DNA of 64,000 nucleotides, from NCBI RefSeq assembly GCF_903866365.1, contig NZ_CAIPNF010000267.1:1-64000 (forward strand), given 5' to 3'. A program made the position numbers and the translations under genes. The notes under the pieces were generated by a model. It saw only the letters and a program-made list of their open reading frames with translations, made no database searches and had not been told where the DNA came from. This document shows, in pieces, positions 33,474 to 43,176 of this stretch. Every line of letters starts with the position of its first letter. Position 1 is the first letter of the stretch. The stretch is from an uncultured Thiocystis sp. Its GTDB lineage: Bacteria > Pseudomonadota > Gammaproteobacteria > Chromatiales > Chromatiaceae.

Positions 33474-35564
33474 TCACGGTGACTGCAGACGTGCAATATC
33501 GGCGACGAGCATGAACAGTCCTGCGACGGAACCAAGCAGGCGCAGTCGGTTCTGGCGTATCGGACGATCTTCCGACATCACCATGACATCCGCGAAGAAG
33601 GCGTCGACATCATCTCTGAGGTCAGCCAATGCTTCCAGAATACCGATGTAGTCCCGTTGTTCGGCATAGGGCACGACCAAATCGCTCAATTCGGCAACCC
33701 TGGCCGCTAACCGAATCTCCGCTGGATCCGTCAGCAGCGTCACATCGACCGTTCCGATACCGTCGGCAGCGGCCTCGTTTTTGCTCAGGATGTTACGGAT
33801 GCGTTTATTGGCCGCGGCGAGCGCAGCCGCGGCTGGCAGCATTCGGAAGGCAGCGACCGCAGAGATCCGTCGATCCAAATCCCAGGGGTTTGTGACACCA
33901 CTCTGGATCACGGCCTCGATCGTATCGCCCTCAACCCCGCGCTCGCCGTAATACCCATGCAGGCGCTCCAGCATATAGGCGAGCACCGCTTCAACCACGT
34001 CATCGCTCAGGGTGCCGGGCGTGAAACCCTGGAAGGCGTTGTTCAGCAGGTCGCGCAGATCGAGATCCAGGGGCGTTTCGATCAGAAGACGCAAAACCGC
34101 GATGGATGCGCGCCGCAGACCATAGGGATCTCGGGTTCCGGTCGGACGCAGGCCGATTCCGAAGATGCCGACAAGCGTATCGATACGATCGGCGATGGCC
34201 AACGCCATTCCGCAAGCGCTCGACGGCAAGGCATCGCCCGCAAACCGGGGGAGATACTGCTCCTCCATGGCGGCGCTGATACAGGGATCTTCATGGGAAC
34301 GTTCAGCGTAATAGCGCCCCATAATGCCCTGCAGCCCCGGGAATTCGAAGACCATCGAGGTCACGAGATCGCACTTGGCGAGCTGAGCACATCGCTCGAT
34401 CTGCCGTGGATCGCTTCCGAGCAGCGGCGCCAGATCACGACCGAGACGGCCAACGCGACGGCTTTTATCCGCCAGGGTTCCCAGCTTGTCCTGGAAGACA
34501 ACCGTTTCCAAACGCTCGGCGAAGGCGCTGAGCGGCTGTTTGAGATCCTTTGACCAAAAGAATGCCGCATCCGAGAAACGGGGCCGAATCACCCGTTCGT
34601 TCCCCGCGCGCACCTGCCCGGGATCGCGGCTGACCACATTGGCGACGGCGATGAACAAGGCTTGAAGGACGCCGTGCGCGTCTTCCACCGGAAAATATTT
34701 CTGGTGATTTTGCATGGTTTCGATCAGAACTTCAGGCGGCATCTCCAGATAACTGCTGTCGAAGCGACACAGCAGCGCCTGGGGCCACTCCACCAGGGCG
34801 GTCACCTCATCGAGTAAGCCAGGGTCGATGCGCGCTTTTAACCCCTGCGCGGCCGCCAAGGCATTGGCCTGCTCCAGAATCAGGTCGCGTCGGCGCTCGA
34901 AGGATGCCTCCACAGATCCGGTCGCACGCAGCGACTCGGGGTAATCGGCAGCCGAGCCGAGGGAGATGCGATCCGGGTGATGGAAGCGATGCCCGCGGGT
35001 AAATCCGCCCGCCTCGACGCCGAGCACCACGCCGGGAATGGGATTCGCGCCCAGCATCAGACACACCCATTGCACGGGTCGGACAAATTCTTCTTCCCGA
35101 TCTCCCCAACGCATCCGTTTCGGAATGGGCAATTCCGCAAGCGCGGCCTCGGTCATGGCAGGGACCAAGTGCGCGGTCTCCAAACCAGGCTGAAGATTGC
35201 GGAAGGTGAGCCAGGCACCTTTATCGGTCTCTTCGCGTCCCAGTGCGTCGACCTCGACACCGCATGAACGCGCAAACCCAAGCGCGGCGGGCGTTGGCAG
35301 ACCGTCGGCCTTGAATGCCGCCTGCACGGCAGGTCCACGCCGAATCGTCGTCTGGTCGGGCTGGTGCGTGCGGGTCTCGCGCACCAGCAGCGCGAGTCGT
35401 CTCGGCGTCGCGAATCGTTCGATCGTTGCGTGCGCGATCCCATGCTCCCTGAGCTGGCGCAGAAAACCCTCGGCAAATGCCTTCGAGAGCGTCAGCAAGG
35501 CTTTCGGCGGGAGTTCCTCGGTTCCGATCTCGATCAGCAGATCAGCAAATGTATCCAACGTCAT
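33474..35564 (-). CDS. glyS: Glycine--tRNA ligase beta subunit
   Basis: 696-aa beta subunit of the bacterial alpha2-beta2 glycyl-tRNA synthetase, normal length. The N-terminal DLLIEIGTEELPPKAL, the MRWGDREEEFVRPVQW block, the HD-like region around AKCDLVTSMVFEFPGLQGIMGRYY, and the C-terminal anticodon-binding region with FFADVMVMSED are characteristic. It supplies tRNA contacts while GlyQ holds the aminoacylation site. It follows glyQ by 6 bases and overlaps or abuts gmhB. Confidence 0.97.
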   Translation of the reverse strand: MTLDTFADLLIEIGTEELPPKALLTLSKAFAEGFLRQLREHGIAHATIERFATPRRLALLVRETRTHQPDQTTIRRGPAVQAAFKADGLPTPAALGFARSCGVEVDALGREETDKGAWLTFRNLQPGLETAHLVPAMTEAALAELPIPKRMRWGDREEEFVRPVQWVCLMLGANPIPGVVLGVEAGGFTRGHRFHHPDRISLGSAADYPESLRATGSVEASFERRRDLILEQANALAAAQGLKARIDPGLLDEVTALVEWPQALLCRFDSSYLEMPPEVLIETMQNHQKYFPVEDAHGVLQALFIAVANVVSRDPGQVRAGNERVIRPRFSDAAFFWSKDLKQPLSAFAERLETVVFQDKLGTLADKSRRVGRLGRDLAPLLGSDPRQIERCAQLAKCDLVTSMVFEFPGLQGIMGRYYAERSHEDPCISAAMEEQYLPRFAGDALPSSACGMALAIADRIDTLVGIFGIGLRPTGTRDPYGLRRASIAVLRLLIETPLDLDLRDLLNNAFQGFTPGTLSDDVVEAVLAYMLERLHGYYGERGVEGDTIEAVIQSGVTNPWDLDRRISAVAAFRMLPAAAALAAANKRIRNILSKNEAAADGIGTVDVTLLTDPAEIRLAARVAELSDLVVPYAEQRDYIGILEALADLRDDVDAFFADVMVMSEDRPIRQNRLRLLGSVAGLFMLVADIARLQSP

Positions 35565-35570
35565 CTCCCG

Positions 35571-36476
35571 CTAATGTGAAAGCATCGGAAAGGCAAGCGC
35601 CTCCCGGCTTTCGTAATAGGCTTGAGCCACCGCGCGCGACAATGCGCGCACGCGCAGGATGAATCGCTGACGCTCCGTGACCGAAATTGCACCCCTGGCG
35701 TCAAGGAGGTTAAAGGTATGGGACGCCCGCAGGACTTGCTCGTAGGCAGGCAGGGGCAACCCTTTTTCGACCAGTCCCGCACTGAGCCTTTCGCAGGTGT
35801 CGAATTGGGTCAACAGCGAGGCGGTATCCGCGACTTCGAAATTGTAGGCTGACTGCTCGACTTCATTCTGATGGAAGACGTCGCCATAGGTCACGACCCC
35901 CGCCTGCGAACGGCTCCACACCAGGTCGTAAACGCTCTCGACTTCTTGCAGATACATGGCGATGCGTTCGAGTCCATAAGTAATTTCGCCAGTCACGGGA
36001 CGACAATCCAGGCCGCCGACCTGCTGAAAATAGGTAAACTGGGTCACTTCCATCCCATTGAGCCAGATCTCCCAGCCAAGGCCCCAGGCACCCAGGGTCG
36101 GCGACTCCCAGTTGTCTTCGACAAATCGAATATCATGCACCAGCGGATCGATGCCAAGACGTCGCAAAGAATTCAGATAGAGTTCCTGAATGTCGAGTGG
36201 CGACGGTTTGAGAACGACCTGGAATTGATAATAATGCTGGAGACGATTCGGATTTTCACCGTAACGCCCATCGGTCGGGCGTCGCGAGGGTTGAACATAG
36301 GCACTGCGCCAGGGTTCGGGGCCGATTGAGCGAAGGAAGGTCGAAGGATGGAAGGTGCCAGCGCCAACCTCCATGTCGTAGGGCTGAACGACGACGCAAC
36401 CAAGATCCGCCCAATAGCGTTGCAGGGCAAATACAAGACCTTGAAAGGTCGATAGATCCTCGGATTCGAGACTCAA
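35571..36476 (-). CDS. glyQ: Glycine--tRNA ligase alpha subunit
   Basis: 301-aa catalytic subunit of heterotetrameric glycyl-tRNA synthetase. The sequence is highly conserved: [58 protein letters not shown] and [13 protein letters not shown]. First gene of the glyQ-glyS-gmhB-plsC run. Its upstream region holds a decayed transporter gene on the other strand. A promoter is expected around 36480-36560 but no clear hexamers are visible. Confidence 0.97.
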   Translation of the reverse strand: MSLESEDLSTFQGLVFALQRYWADLGCVVVQPYDMEVGAGTFHPSTFLRSIGPEPWRSAYVQPSRRPTDGRYGENPNRLQHYYQFQVVLKPSPLDIQELYLNSLRRLGIDPLVHDIRFVEDNWESPTLGAWGLGWEIWLNGMEVTQFTYFQQVGGLDCRPVTGEITYGLERIAMYLQEVESVYDLVWSRSQAGVVTYGDVFHQNEVEQSAYNFEVADTASLLTQFDTCERLSAGLVEKGLPLPAYEQVLRASHTFNLLDARGAISVTERQRFILRVRALSRAVAQAYYESREALAFPMLSH

Positions 36477-36638
36477 AACTGGCTCCTTGAAGCGAGGCGG
36501 CGAAGAAAGATCCGAAGTATATCGGTTAGAGCCAAGTCAACGCCAATGCAGCGCTATTTACAAATCGGGAGGTTTTTGGATTGCCGTGCATCACCTAACG
36601 TATACTCACAGACAGACGCATCCGCCGCCTCTTGTGCG

Positions 36639-36890
36639 ATGAAATCCCCGCGACCCCTTACAACGGCTTTCCGCCGAAGGCAGCCACGCCGTGTCTCGCG
36701 CCGCGATCATCGGGGCGCTCGTCAATTTCGTGTGATCTCTCATCAAGGTGCTTGCCGGAATCGAGGGCATTCCCAGGCGCTGGTGGCCGACGGTCTGCAT
36801 TCGCTCTCGGATCTCCTGACCGATAACCTGGTGCTTGTTGCCGGCCGTCAGGCAGTCCAAGGTCCGGGCTCGGATCATTGGATCAATGCT
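36639..36890 (+). pseudogene. Cation diffusion facilitator (FieF-like) fragment, degraded
   Basis: Reading across two frames gives VSRAAIIGALVNFV, a stop, SLIKVLAGIEG, then after a one-base deletion GHSQALVADGLHSLSDLLTD and NLVLVAGRQA. That is the first two TM helices of a CDF metal-efflux protein, including the DGxHSLSD metal-binding pattern of TM2. Homology ends soon after a DH at about 36882 and the remaining four helices are missing. An in-frame stop, a frameshift and a lost C-terminus mean it is not functional. Confidence 0.75.
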
Positions 36891-37167
36891 CGCACTATTC
36901 TGGTGCCCCGAATCATGATGACTTACTATTTGAGTGCGTGTCAGGGGGTCGAGACACTCCCCGAGATGCCGCGAGGGGAAAAACCGAGTTCGTCGTCAAA
37001 CAGCGCCAAGATGATGAAAACCGATTTTCAGAGGACGCCGAACCTCTTTCGAACCAAACATTGATGGATGCGTTGCTTATACGACAAGGCTTTAGAGAAG
37101 CTTACGACCATGAAAATGCCACGCAAAGAGCGACATTCAATCCATCCGGAGCAGAATCCCTTCGGTT

Positions 37168-37185
37168 TTGGCTCTATCATTGCAT
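37168..37185 (+). promoter_or_regulatory. Sigma-54 (RpoN) -24/-12 promoter for glnA
   Basis: TTGGCTCTATCATTGCAT matches the sigma-54 consensus with GG at 37170-37171 and GC at 37182-37183 separated by the required 10 bases. Transcription would start near 37195, giving a leader of about 220 bases before glnA. It fits NtrC control, since ntrB-ntrC lie downstream. No confident NtrC dyad was found upstream. Confidence 0.7.
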
Positions 37186-37417
37186 GCGGGTTGCGAAGCG
37201 GGAGAATACTGGGGATTTATGTCCCGGTTTCCTGTGATTTGCGCCGCCAGGGTTCGCTGTAATCGCGAGGTTCGTGAGCATCGCGCAACGCATCCATCAC
37301 CTGTTATGCGTCGGCGCCAACAGAGGCAGGATCCTCATGGATTGACTCCATCGCTAGCGTCGCGCATCGTACCAGCCGGTCATATTTTCTCAGTACACAG
37401 CATCGGAGACAATCCCA

Positions 37418-38820
37418 ATGACAGACGTCATTAAAATGATCAAAGACAACGAAGTGAAGTTCGTCGATCTTCGCTTCACGGATACCCGCGGGAAGGAGCA
37501 GCACGTCTCCATGCCAGCCAGCGTGATCGACGAAGACATGTTCAGGGACGGCAAGATGTTCGATGGCTCGTCGATCGCCGGATGGAAAGGCATCGAGGCC
37601 TCCGACATGGTTCTCATGCCAGAGCCCGATACCGCTGTGATGGATCCCTTCACCGACGAAAATACGCTGATCATCCGTTGCGATATTCTCGAACCCGAGA
37701 CCATGACCGGCTATGAGCGCGATCCTCGCTCGGTGGCGAAGCGGGCCGAGGCCTACCTGAAGTCGACCGGCATCGCCGATACCGCCTATTTTGGACCGGA
37801 ACCCGAGTTTTTCATTCTGGACGACGTCCGCTGGGGCTCCGACATGAGCGGGTGCTTCTACAAGATCGACTCGGAAGAGGCTGGCTGGAACTCCGAGCGC
37901 GTCTTCCCGGATGGCAACATGGGTCATCGACCGGGAACCAAGGGCGGTTATTTCCCCGTCCCGCCGGTCGATTCACTCAACGATCTGCGCGCGGCCATGT
38001 GCTTGACCCTGGAGGAAATGGGCGTTCCGGTCGAGGTCCATCACCACGAGGTCGCCACTGCGGGACAGTGCGAGATCGGCACCCGCTTCGATACGCTGTC
38101 CGCCGCGCCGACAAAAATCAAATCACCAAGTACGTGATCCAGAATGTCGCGCACGCCTATGGCAAGACGGCAACCTTCATGCCCAAGCCGATCGTCGGCG
38201 ACAACGGCACCGGCATGCACGTCCATCAATCGCTGAGCAAGGACGGCCAGAACCTGTTCGCCGGCGACAAATACGGTGGGCTGTCCGACACGGCGCTGTA
38301 TTACATCGGCGGCATCATCAAGCACGCTCGCGCGCTGAATGCACTGACCAATGCCTCGACCAATTCCTATAAGCGTCTGGTCCCTGGATTCGAGGCCCCG
38401 GTCATGCTGGCCTACTCGGCACGCAACCGCTCCGCCTCCATCCGCATCCCCTTCAGCGCCAGCCCCAAGGGCCGCCGTATCGAGGTACGTTTCCCGGACT
38501 CCACCGGCAATCCCTACCTGGCATTCTCGGCCATGATGCTGGCCGGTCTGGACGGTATTCAAAACAAGATCCATCCCGGCGACGCCATGGACAAGGATCT
38601 TTACGACCTGCCGCCCGAGGAGGCGAAGTCGATTCCGACCGTCTGCTATTCGCTGGATATGGCGCTGGACGCGCTGGATCAGGATCGCGATTTTCTGACC
38701 GCCGGCGGTGTCTTCAGCGACGATTTGATCGACAGTTACATCACCTTGAAAATGGCTGAAGTGACACGGTTGCGCATGACCACGCATCCGGTCGAATTCG
38801 ACATGTATTACAGCCTGTAA
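37418..38820 (+). pseudogene. glnA: Glutamine synthetase type I (glnA), one-base frameshift
   Basis: Makes glutamine from glutamate and ammonia. The first frame (37418-38137) encodes [20 protein letters not shown] to GTRFDTL, then runs off into SAAPTKIK and a stop. The second frame continues at [17 protein letters not shown] and ends properly at 38820. Inserting one G after 38098 (CTG-GTC-CGC) restores [14 protein letters not shown] and a normal 467-residue enzyme. All key parts remain: [15 protein letters not shown], the [13 protein letters not shown] loop and the adenylylation Tyr in [10 protein letters not shown]. Since everything else is pristine, a sequencing or assembly error is as likely as real inactivation. 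Sigma-54 promoter upstream; ntrBC downstream. Confidence 0.9.
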
Positions 38821-38919
38821 AGGACTTCGGCGGAGACATTCGATCTCTTAGTGCAGGGACGCACTCAACAGCAAACATGCACTTGGACCGATGTACATTT
38901 CCTGATGCTAGGCTATCCC

Positions 38920-39444
38920 ATGCGGATGAGTACAATCGCATTTGGCATCGCGTCGCTACTGATTTTCACCCGCCTCAACGCAGAGGTTTACCGCTGGATT
39001 GACGCAAATGGAAACCTGCACTTCTCCGACCGTCAGCCGCGGGAGGCCTTGCCTGCCAACGTTTTGGATCGTGACGCCATCCCGACCGAACCGAAGATCG
39101 ATCTGACACCAAAACCGGACGATGCACAGTATCCCGGCCCTTATTCGGCATTTGCGATTGTCTTACCGAGCGCGAACGAGGTTCTCATTCAAGAAACCGG
39201 CGAGATCTCCATCGCGTTCATCCTCGATCCACCGCTCGTCGAGGGTCACCAGATCGATGTCGAACTCGATGAAACCATTATCCCGCTGATCAAACCGGCG
39301 ACTCAATTTAAACTTACCGGCGCCGCCTTTGGTAGCCATCGTTTACAAGTACGGATACGCAATACCGAAGGCTTCACCGTCGCCCAGACGCCCCTCCAGA
39401 TTTTCCATCTTCGCAAACCCGAACAACCGGGGCAATTACCCTAA
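38920..39444 (+). CDS. DUF4124 domain secreted protein
   Basis: 174-aa protein with a signal peptide (about residues 1-21) followed by the DUF4124 motif EVYRWIDANGNLHFSDRQP. The rest is an immunoglobulin-like beta region (TGEISIAFILDPPLVEGHQIDVELD, then SHRLQVRIRN). DUF4124 proteins are common envelope proteins of unknown role and often sit between glnA and ntrB in gammaproteobacteria. The start at 38920 follows an AGG about 8 bases upstream; ATGs at 38905 and 38926 are alternatives. Confidence 0.85.
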   Translation: MRMSTIAFGIASLLIFTRLNAEVYRWIDANGNLHFSDRQPREALPANVLDRDAIPTEPKIDLTPKPDDAQYPGPYSAFAIVLPSANEVLIQETGEISIAFILDPPLVEGHQIDVELDETIIPLIKPATQFKLTGAAFGSHRLQVRIRNTEGFTVAQTPLQIFHLRKPEQPGQLP

Positions 39445-39690
39445 GGATCGACGCGCAGTCGATGCCATGCGATCACGGACGAGTCGCCGGTTCCATCAGG
39501 AAATCGATCCTCTGGATCCTTAAATTGGCATGAATTATGCTTTTTACAATGGAGCGCCATCAATGCGCCCGAATGGCCCACTCCGTTGGATTCCGTTATC
39601 GAAACCCTAAACATGACCGAAGATCCGGACCATCGGTGCTTTCCTTGGTCCCGGTCGGAGGCGAAGCAGACAGCCACACGGATCCATCCA

Positions 39691-40770
39691 ATGACAATTC
39701 GACAATTGGGCAAAACGACTCTCGAACGGATGATTCTTGACCATCTGAATACCGCGGTCATGTTATTCGACAAACAGTTGTGCCTAACGTATCTCAATCC
39801 GGCAGCCGAAATCCTGTTCGAAGTGAGTTCGAGACATTTGGTTGGTCAGCATGCGGCACATCTGCTTCCTTGCCCCGACAGCAATGTCGAGCAACGTTTA
39901 GCCGCCGCGCTCTCTTCGCGTCATCCATTTACTGAACGCGAGATCAATATCACTGTCGCCGACCGCACCAAAACAGTGAACTGCACCGTTCTGCCCCTAT
40001 TCCATTTTGACGCGGAAGACGAAGTGCTGGTGGAACTGAACCAGGTGGACCGTCAGTTACGCATTACACGCGAAGAGCATCTGCTCTCGCAGCATCAGGC
40101 CACTCAGACACTGATCAGAGGCCTGGCGCATGAAATCAAAAATCCGCTTGGCGGTCTACGCGGCGCGGCGCAGCTACTGGAGCGGGAACTCCCCGACCCC
40201 GGATTGCGTGAATATACGCGAATCATTATCGACGAAGCCGATCGCTTGCAGGCCCTGATGAACCGGATGCTCGGCCCGAATCGAATGCCGCGGCGCGCAA
40301 TGGTCAACATTCACGACGTGCTGGAACATGTCCGTGGGCTAATCCTCGCGGAATCGCCGCTCGGTCCTGAAATTCGACGCGATTACGATCCCAGTATTCC
40401 AGACTTTATGGCCGACCAGGATCGTCTGATCCAGGCGTTTCTGAATCTTGCCCGCAATGCCGCCGCGGCCGCTGGCGTGCATGGCCATGTTGAACTCAAA
40501 ACCCGGGTATTAAGACAATTCACGATCGGAAACCGCCGCCATCGACTGATTCTATTGGCTCAGATACGTGACGACGGCCCTGGCATCCCTGACGAAATTC
40601 GCGATCAGATTTTCTTTCCCATGGTCTCCGGTCATCCCGGAGGCAGTGGACTGGGACTGCCCATCGCCCAGGAACTGGTCAGTCAGCACGCTGGACTGAT
40701 CGAGTGCAATAGTCGTCCAGGCGACACGGCGTTTATCGTTTATCTGCCGCTGGAGTCAGACCATGACTAG
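39691..40770 (+). CDS. glnL: Nitrogen-regulation sensor histidine kinase NtrB (GlnL)
   Basis: 359-aa cytoplasmic kinase/phosphatase that controls NtrC in response to PII. An N-terminal PAS domain (ILDHLNTAVMLFDKQLCLTYLNPAAE) leads to the H-box GLAHEIKNPLGGLRGAAQLL (His in AHEIKNP), then the N-box NLARNAAAAA and G-boxes DDGPGIP and GGSGLGLPIAQELV. No TM segments, as expected. The ATG at 39691 gives the usual length; upstream in-frame starts exist (39613) but add non-family residues. It overlaps ntrC by 8 bases. Confidence 0.93.
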   Translation: MTIRQLGKTTLERMILDHLNTAVMLFDKQLCLTYLNPAAEILFEVSSRHLVGQHAAHLLPCPDSNVEQRLAAALSSRHPFTEREINITVADRTKTVNCTVLPLFHFDAEDEVLVELNQVDRQLRITREEHLLSQHQATQTLIRGLAHEIKNPLGGLRGAAQLLERELPDPGLREYTRIIIDEADRLQALMNRMLGPNRMPRRAMVNIHDVLEHVRGLILAESPLGPEIRRDYDPSIPDFMADQDRLIQAFLNLARNAAAAAGVHGHVELKTRVLRQFTIGNRRHRLILLAQIRDDGPGIPDEIRDQIFFPMVSGHPGGSGLGLPIAQELVSQHAGLIECNSRPGDTAFIVYLPLESDHD

Positions 40771-42187
40771 AGAACCCAAGGTATGGGTCATCGATGATGA
40801 CCGCTCGATTCGCTGGGTACTGGATCGCGCACTCCGCAAGGCGGAAATGCATGTCACCTGTTTCTCGAACGGAGTGGGGATCATCGAGGCGCTGCAACGG
40901 GAACAGCCCGATGTCATCCTCACCGATATCCGCATGCCGGGTATCGATGGCCTTGACCTGCTCCGTCAGGTGACGGCCCGCTATCCGGGTCTGCCCGTTA
41001 TTATCATGACCGCGCATTCGGATCTGGACAGCGCGGTCTCGGCCTTTCACAGCGGTGCGTTCGAATATCTCCCCAAGCCCTTCGACCTTGACGAAGCCGT
41101 CTCCCAGATCAGTCGTGCCTGTCGCCGCGGGCGCGATGAACGCATCGAAGAGGTTGCGGAGGTCAAGGCACCGGACATCATCGGCGAGGCTCCTGCCATG
41201 CAGGAGGTGTTTCGCGCCATTGGTCGTCTTGCCCGGTCCAATATTACCGTCCTCATCAATGGCGAATCCGGAACCGGCAAGGAACTGGTCGCGCACGCCT
41301 TGCATCGGCACAGCCCAAGAAGCGATCGGCCGTTCATCGCGCTGAACATGGCGGCGATTCCTCGCGACCTCCTGGAATCGGAACTGTTCGGTCATGAACG
41401 CGGCTCCTTTACCGGGGCGCAGGCACGACGCGAGGGGCGCTTCGAGCAAGCCAATGGCGGCACGCTGTTCCTGGATGAAATCGGCGACATGCCCGCCGAA
41501 ATGCAGACCCGCCTGTTGCGCGTGCTGGCCGACGGCGAGTTCTATCGGGTTGGCGGCATGGCGCCAATCCGGGTCGATGTCCGCATCATTGCCGCCACCC
41601 ATCAGAATCTCGAAGACCTTGTTCGCCAAGGCCGCTTTCGGGAAGATCTCTTCCACCGACTCAATGTCATTCGCATCCACCTGCCGGCCCTGCGCGATCG
41701 ACGCGAGGATATTCCATTACTGATGCGTCACTTTCTGGCCCATGCCGCCTTGGAATTAAGCTGCGAACCAAAGAGTCTGCTTCAGGGCGCGATCGACCAC
41801 CTGAAACGACTCGATTGGCCGGGTAATGTACGACAACTGGAAAACACGGCGCGCTGGCTAACCGTCATGGCGTCGAGCAAGCACATTCAGGCCGAAGACC
41901 TGCCGCCCGAGTTGAATGCCACCTTCGTGGAGCCATCGAACGATGACTCCTGGGAACTGGTTCTGCGCCGCTGGTCTCGCCAGAAATTGAATCAGGGCCA
42001 GGAATCGCTACTTGATACGGCATTACCGGCCTTCGAGAAAATCATGATTCAATCGGCCCTGGAACATACTGGTGGCCGGCGTCAGGAAGCGGCCCGTCTT
42101 CTCGGCTGGGGCAGAAACACCTTGACAAGAAAAATCAAGGAGTTATGTGTCGATGCCGGAGATCCGCTCGCCAACGAAGACAAATAA
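40763..42187 (+). CDS. glnG: Nitrogen-regulation response regulator NtrC (GlnG)
   Basis: 474-aa sigma-54 activator. Receiver domain (2-120) with the phospho-acceptor in [18 protein letters not shown]+ domain with Walker A GESGTGKE, the sigma-54 contact loop GSFTGAQ (GAFTGA variant with Ser), and Walker [15 protein letters not shown]-terminal Fis-type helix-turn-helix [23 protein letters not shown]. Translationally coupled to ntrB. It should activate the sigma-54 promoter ahead of glnA in this same locus. Confidence 0.96.
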   Translation: MTREPKVWVIDDDRSIRWVLDRALRKAEMHVTCFSNGVGIIEALQREQPDVILTDIRMPGIDGLDLLRQVTARYPGLPVIIMTAHSDLDSAVSAFHSGAFEYLPKPFDLDEAVSQISRACRRGRDERIEEVAEVKAPDIIGEAPAMQEVFRAIGRLARSNITVLINGESGTGKELVAHALHRHSPRSDRPFIALNMAAIPRDLLESELFGHERGSFTGAQARREGRFEQANGGTLFLDEIGDMPAEMQTRLLRVLADGEFYRVGGMAPIRVDVRIIAATHQNLEDLVRQGRFREDLFHRLNVIRIHLPALRDRREDIPLLMRHFLAHAALELSCEPKSLLQGAIDHLKRLDWPGNVRQLENTARWLTVMASSKHIQAEDLPPELNATFVEPSNDDSWELVLRRWSRQKLNQGQESLLDTALPAFEKIMIQSALEHTGGRRQEAARLLGWGRNTLTRKIKELCVDAGDPLANEDK

Positions 42188-42264
42188 ACGGCTTCAGGCA
42201 TCGCCTGTGTCGTTTGTGACAAACCACACTCATTCATTCTACATGTGCGGACCAGGAGATCGAT

Positions 42265-42660
42265 TTGGACAGCACCAGCATTGAACTCAAAGGCGCCGAG
42301 ATTTCCTCGATCGACTTCAAGCAAGGATGTCTCCGCATGCATATCGCACGCGCCTCTCTGATCAAAACCTTGACGGGATCGAACGAGAGAACCCGCTGGT
42401 GGCAGGCTGGAATCTTGCGCATGGATGACGCGGTCTTGTCGTCGCCACTTCCGCTCGGTCCCTTGGTCTGCACTGGCGGAGATCTTGACGAAAACATTTA
42501 CACGTATCGGGATATGATCCCCATCCCACTCGCCAGTCGAGGTCACATCCGCTGCGAATTGCACTTCGAGGGCGAAGCCTCGCCTTTCGTCGTCACCGCA
42601 TCCACGGTGGAACTTGAGATGCAGGGCACTCCCAAATACCTTGAGCATCTACGGACATAA
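42265..42660 (+). CDS. Uncharacterised protein downstream of ntrC
   Basis: 131-aa soluble protein of unknown function. The start is TTG at 42265 with CAGGAG about 6 bases upstream; there is no ATG before residue 25. The sequence (IELKGAEISSIDFKQGCLRMHIARA, then RWWQAGILRMDDAV and a C-terminal VTASTVELEM) looks like an all-beta fold, perhaps a jelly-roll or lipid-binding type; no catalytic motif seen. It ends at a bidirectional terminator and lies 77 bases after ntrC. Confidence 0.7.
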   Translation: MDSTSIELKGAEISSIDFKQGCLRMHIARASLIKTLTGSNERTRWWQAGILRMDDAVLSSPLPLGPLVCTGGDLDENIYTYRDMIPIPLASRGHIRCELHFEGEASPFVVTASTVELEMQGTPKYLEHLRT

Positions 42661-42661
42661 A

Positions 42662-42685
42662 AAACCCGCGCGATGGCGCGGGTTT
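42662..42685. terminator. Bidirectional terminator
   Basis: A perfect 10-bp stem (AAACCCGCGC / GCGCGGGTTT) with loop GATG, directly after the plus-strand stop at 42660. On the minus strand it ends in six T residues, so it best serves the convergent gene at 42821-43042. Confidence 0.88.
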
Positions 42686-42820
42686 CATGGTGACGTCAAG
42701 ATCGCTTTACCGATGGAGAGCCGTCTCTCGGTCACTTAGACCGCGTCTACTCCGAAACTCGCACCTTCATGCCAAACCCGGTCGGACGCTCGCAACCGCA
42801 TCTGACATGATGAAGGCGGC

Positions 42821-43042
42821 TTAACGTACGGAGCCGACGATTTCGTGAGCAATATCCACGACACGATTGGCCATGTCGAGATACTCTTGGCGATAGTCCG
42901 CCAGCAACCCTTCAGTGGAAGCCCAGTAATCCTTTCCGGACACACCGTGTTGGTGCTCATAATCGATAAACTGCTTTTGCATTTCAAGCATCTTATCGAT
43001 CAGTTCCTGTTTTTCTGATTTCAGCGCGGCGATGTCGCTCAT
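42821..43042 (-). CDS. Small helical conserved-looking protein
   Basis: 73-aa protein with a predicted coiled coil at the N-terminus (SDIAALKSEKQELIDKMLEMQ) and an aromatic, conserved-looking middle (QFIDYEHQHGVSGKDYWAS). No signal peptide, cysteine or TM segment. The start at 43042 follows a purine-rich GGGGGACA; an ATG 15 bases upstream is possible. Single gene ending at a good terminator, so it is expressed by itself. I do not recognise a named family. Confidence 0.7.
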   Translation of the reverse strand: MSDIAALKSEKQELIDKMLEMQKQFIDYEHQHGVSGKDYWASTEGLLADYRQEYLDMANRVVDIAHEIVGSVR

Positions 43043-43176
43043 GGATGTGTCCCCCATCGGTTGTGGGTCTGTTATGGAAATAGAATTCAGTAGATACCGA
43101 AGCTGTAATATAGCATGCGCGATTGAACATAAGTCAATCCGACAAAACGTCTAGGTTTACCCCTCGGATCAGTCAC

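Larger units (their letters stand above)
36477..37417. other. 940-base gene-poor stretch between glyQ and glnA
   Basis: No intact gene is supported here. It contains a decayed cation-diffusion-facilitator gene (about 36639-36890), then about 270 bases with short open frames that show no family likeness (for example 36878-37237), then a sigma-54 promoter at 37168-37185 and a leader of about 220 bases before glnA. Confidence 0.6.

Noticed and set aside
36878-37237. 119-codon ORF between the CDF fragment and glnA
   Set aside because: No homology pattern, no ribosome-binding site, and it contains the sigma-54 promoter near its end.
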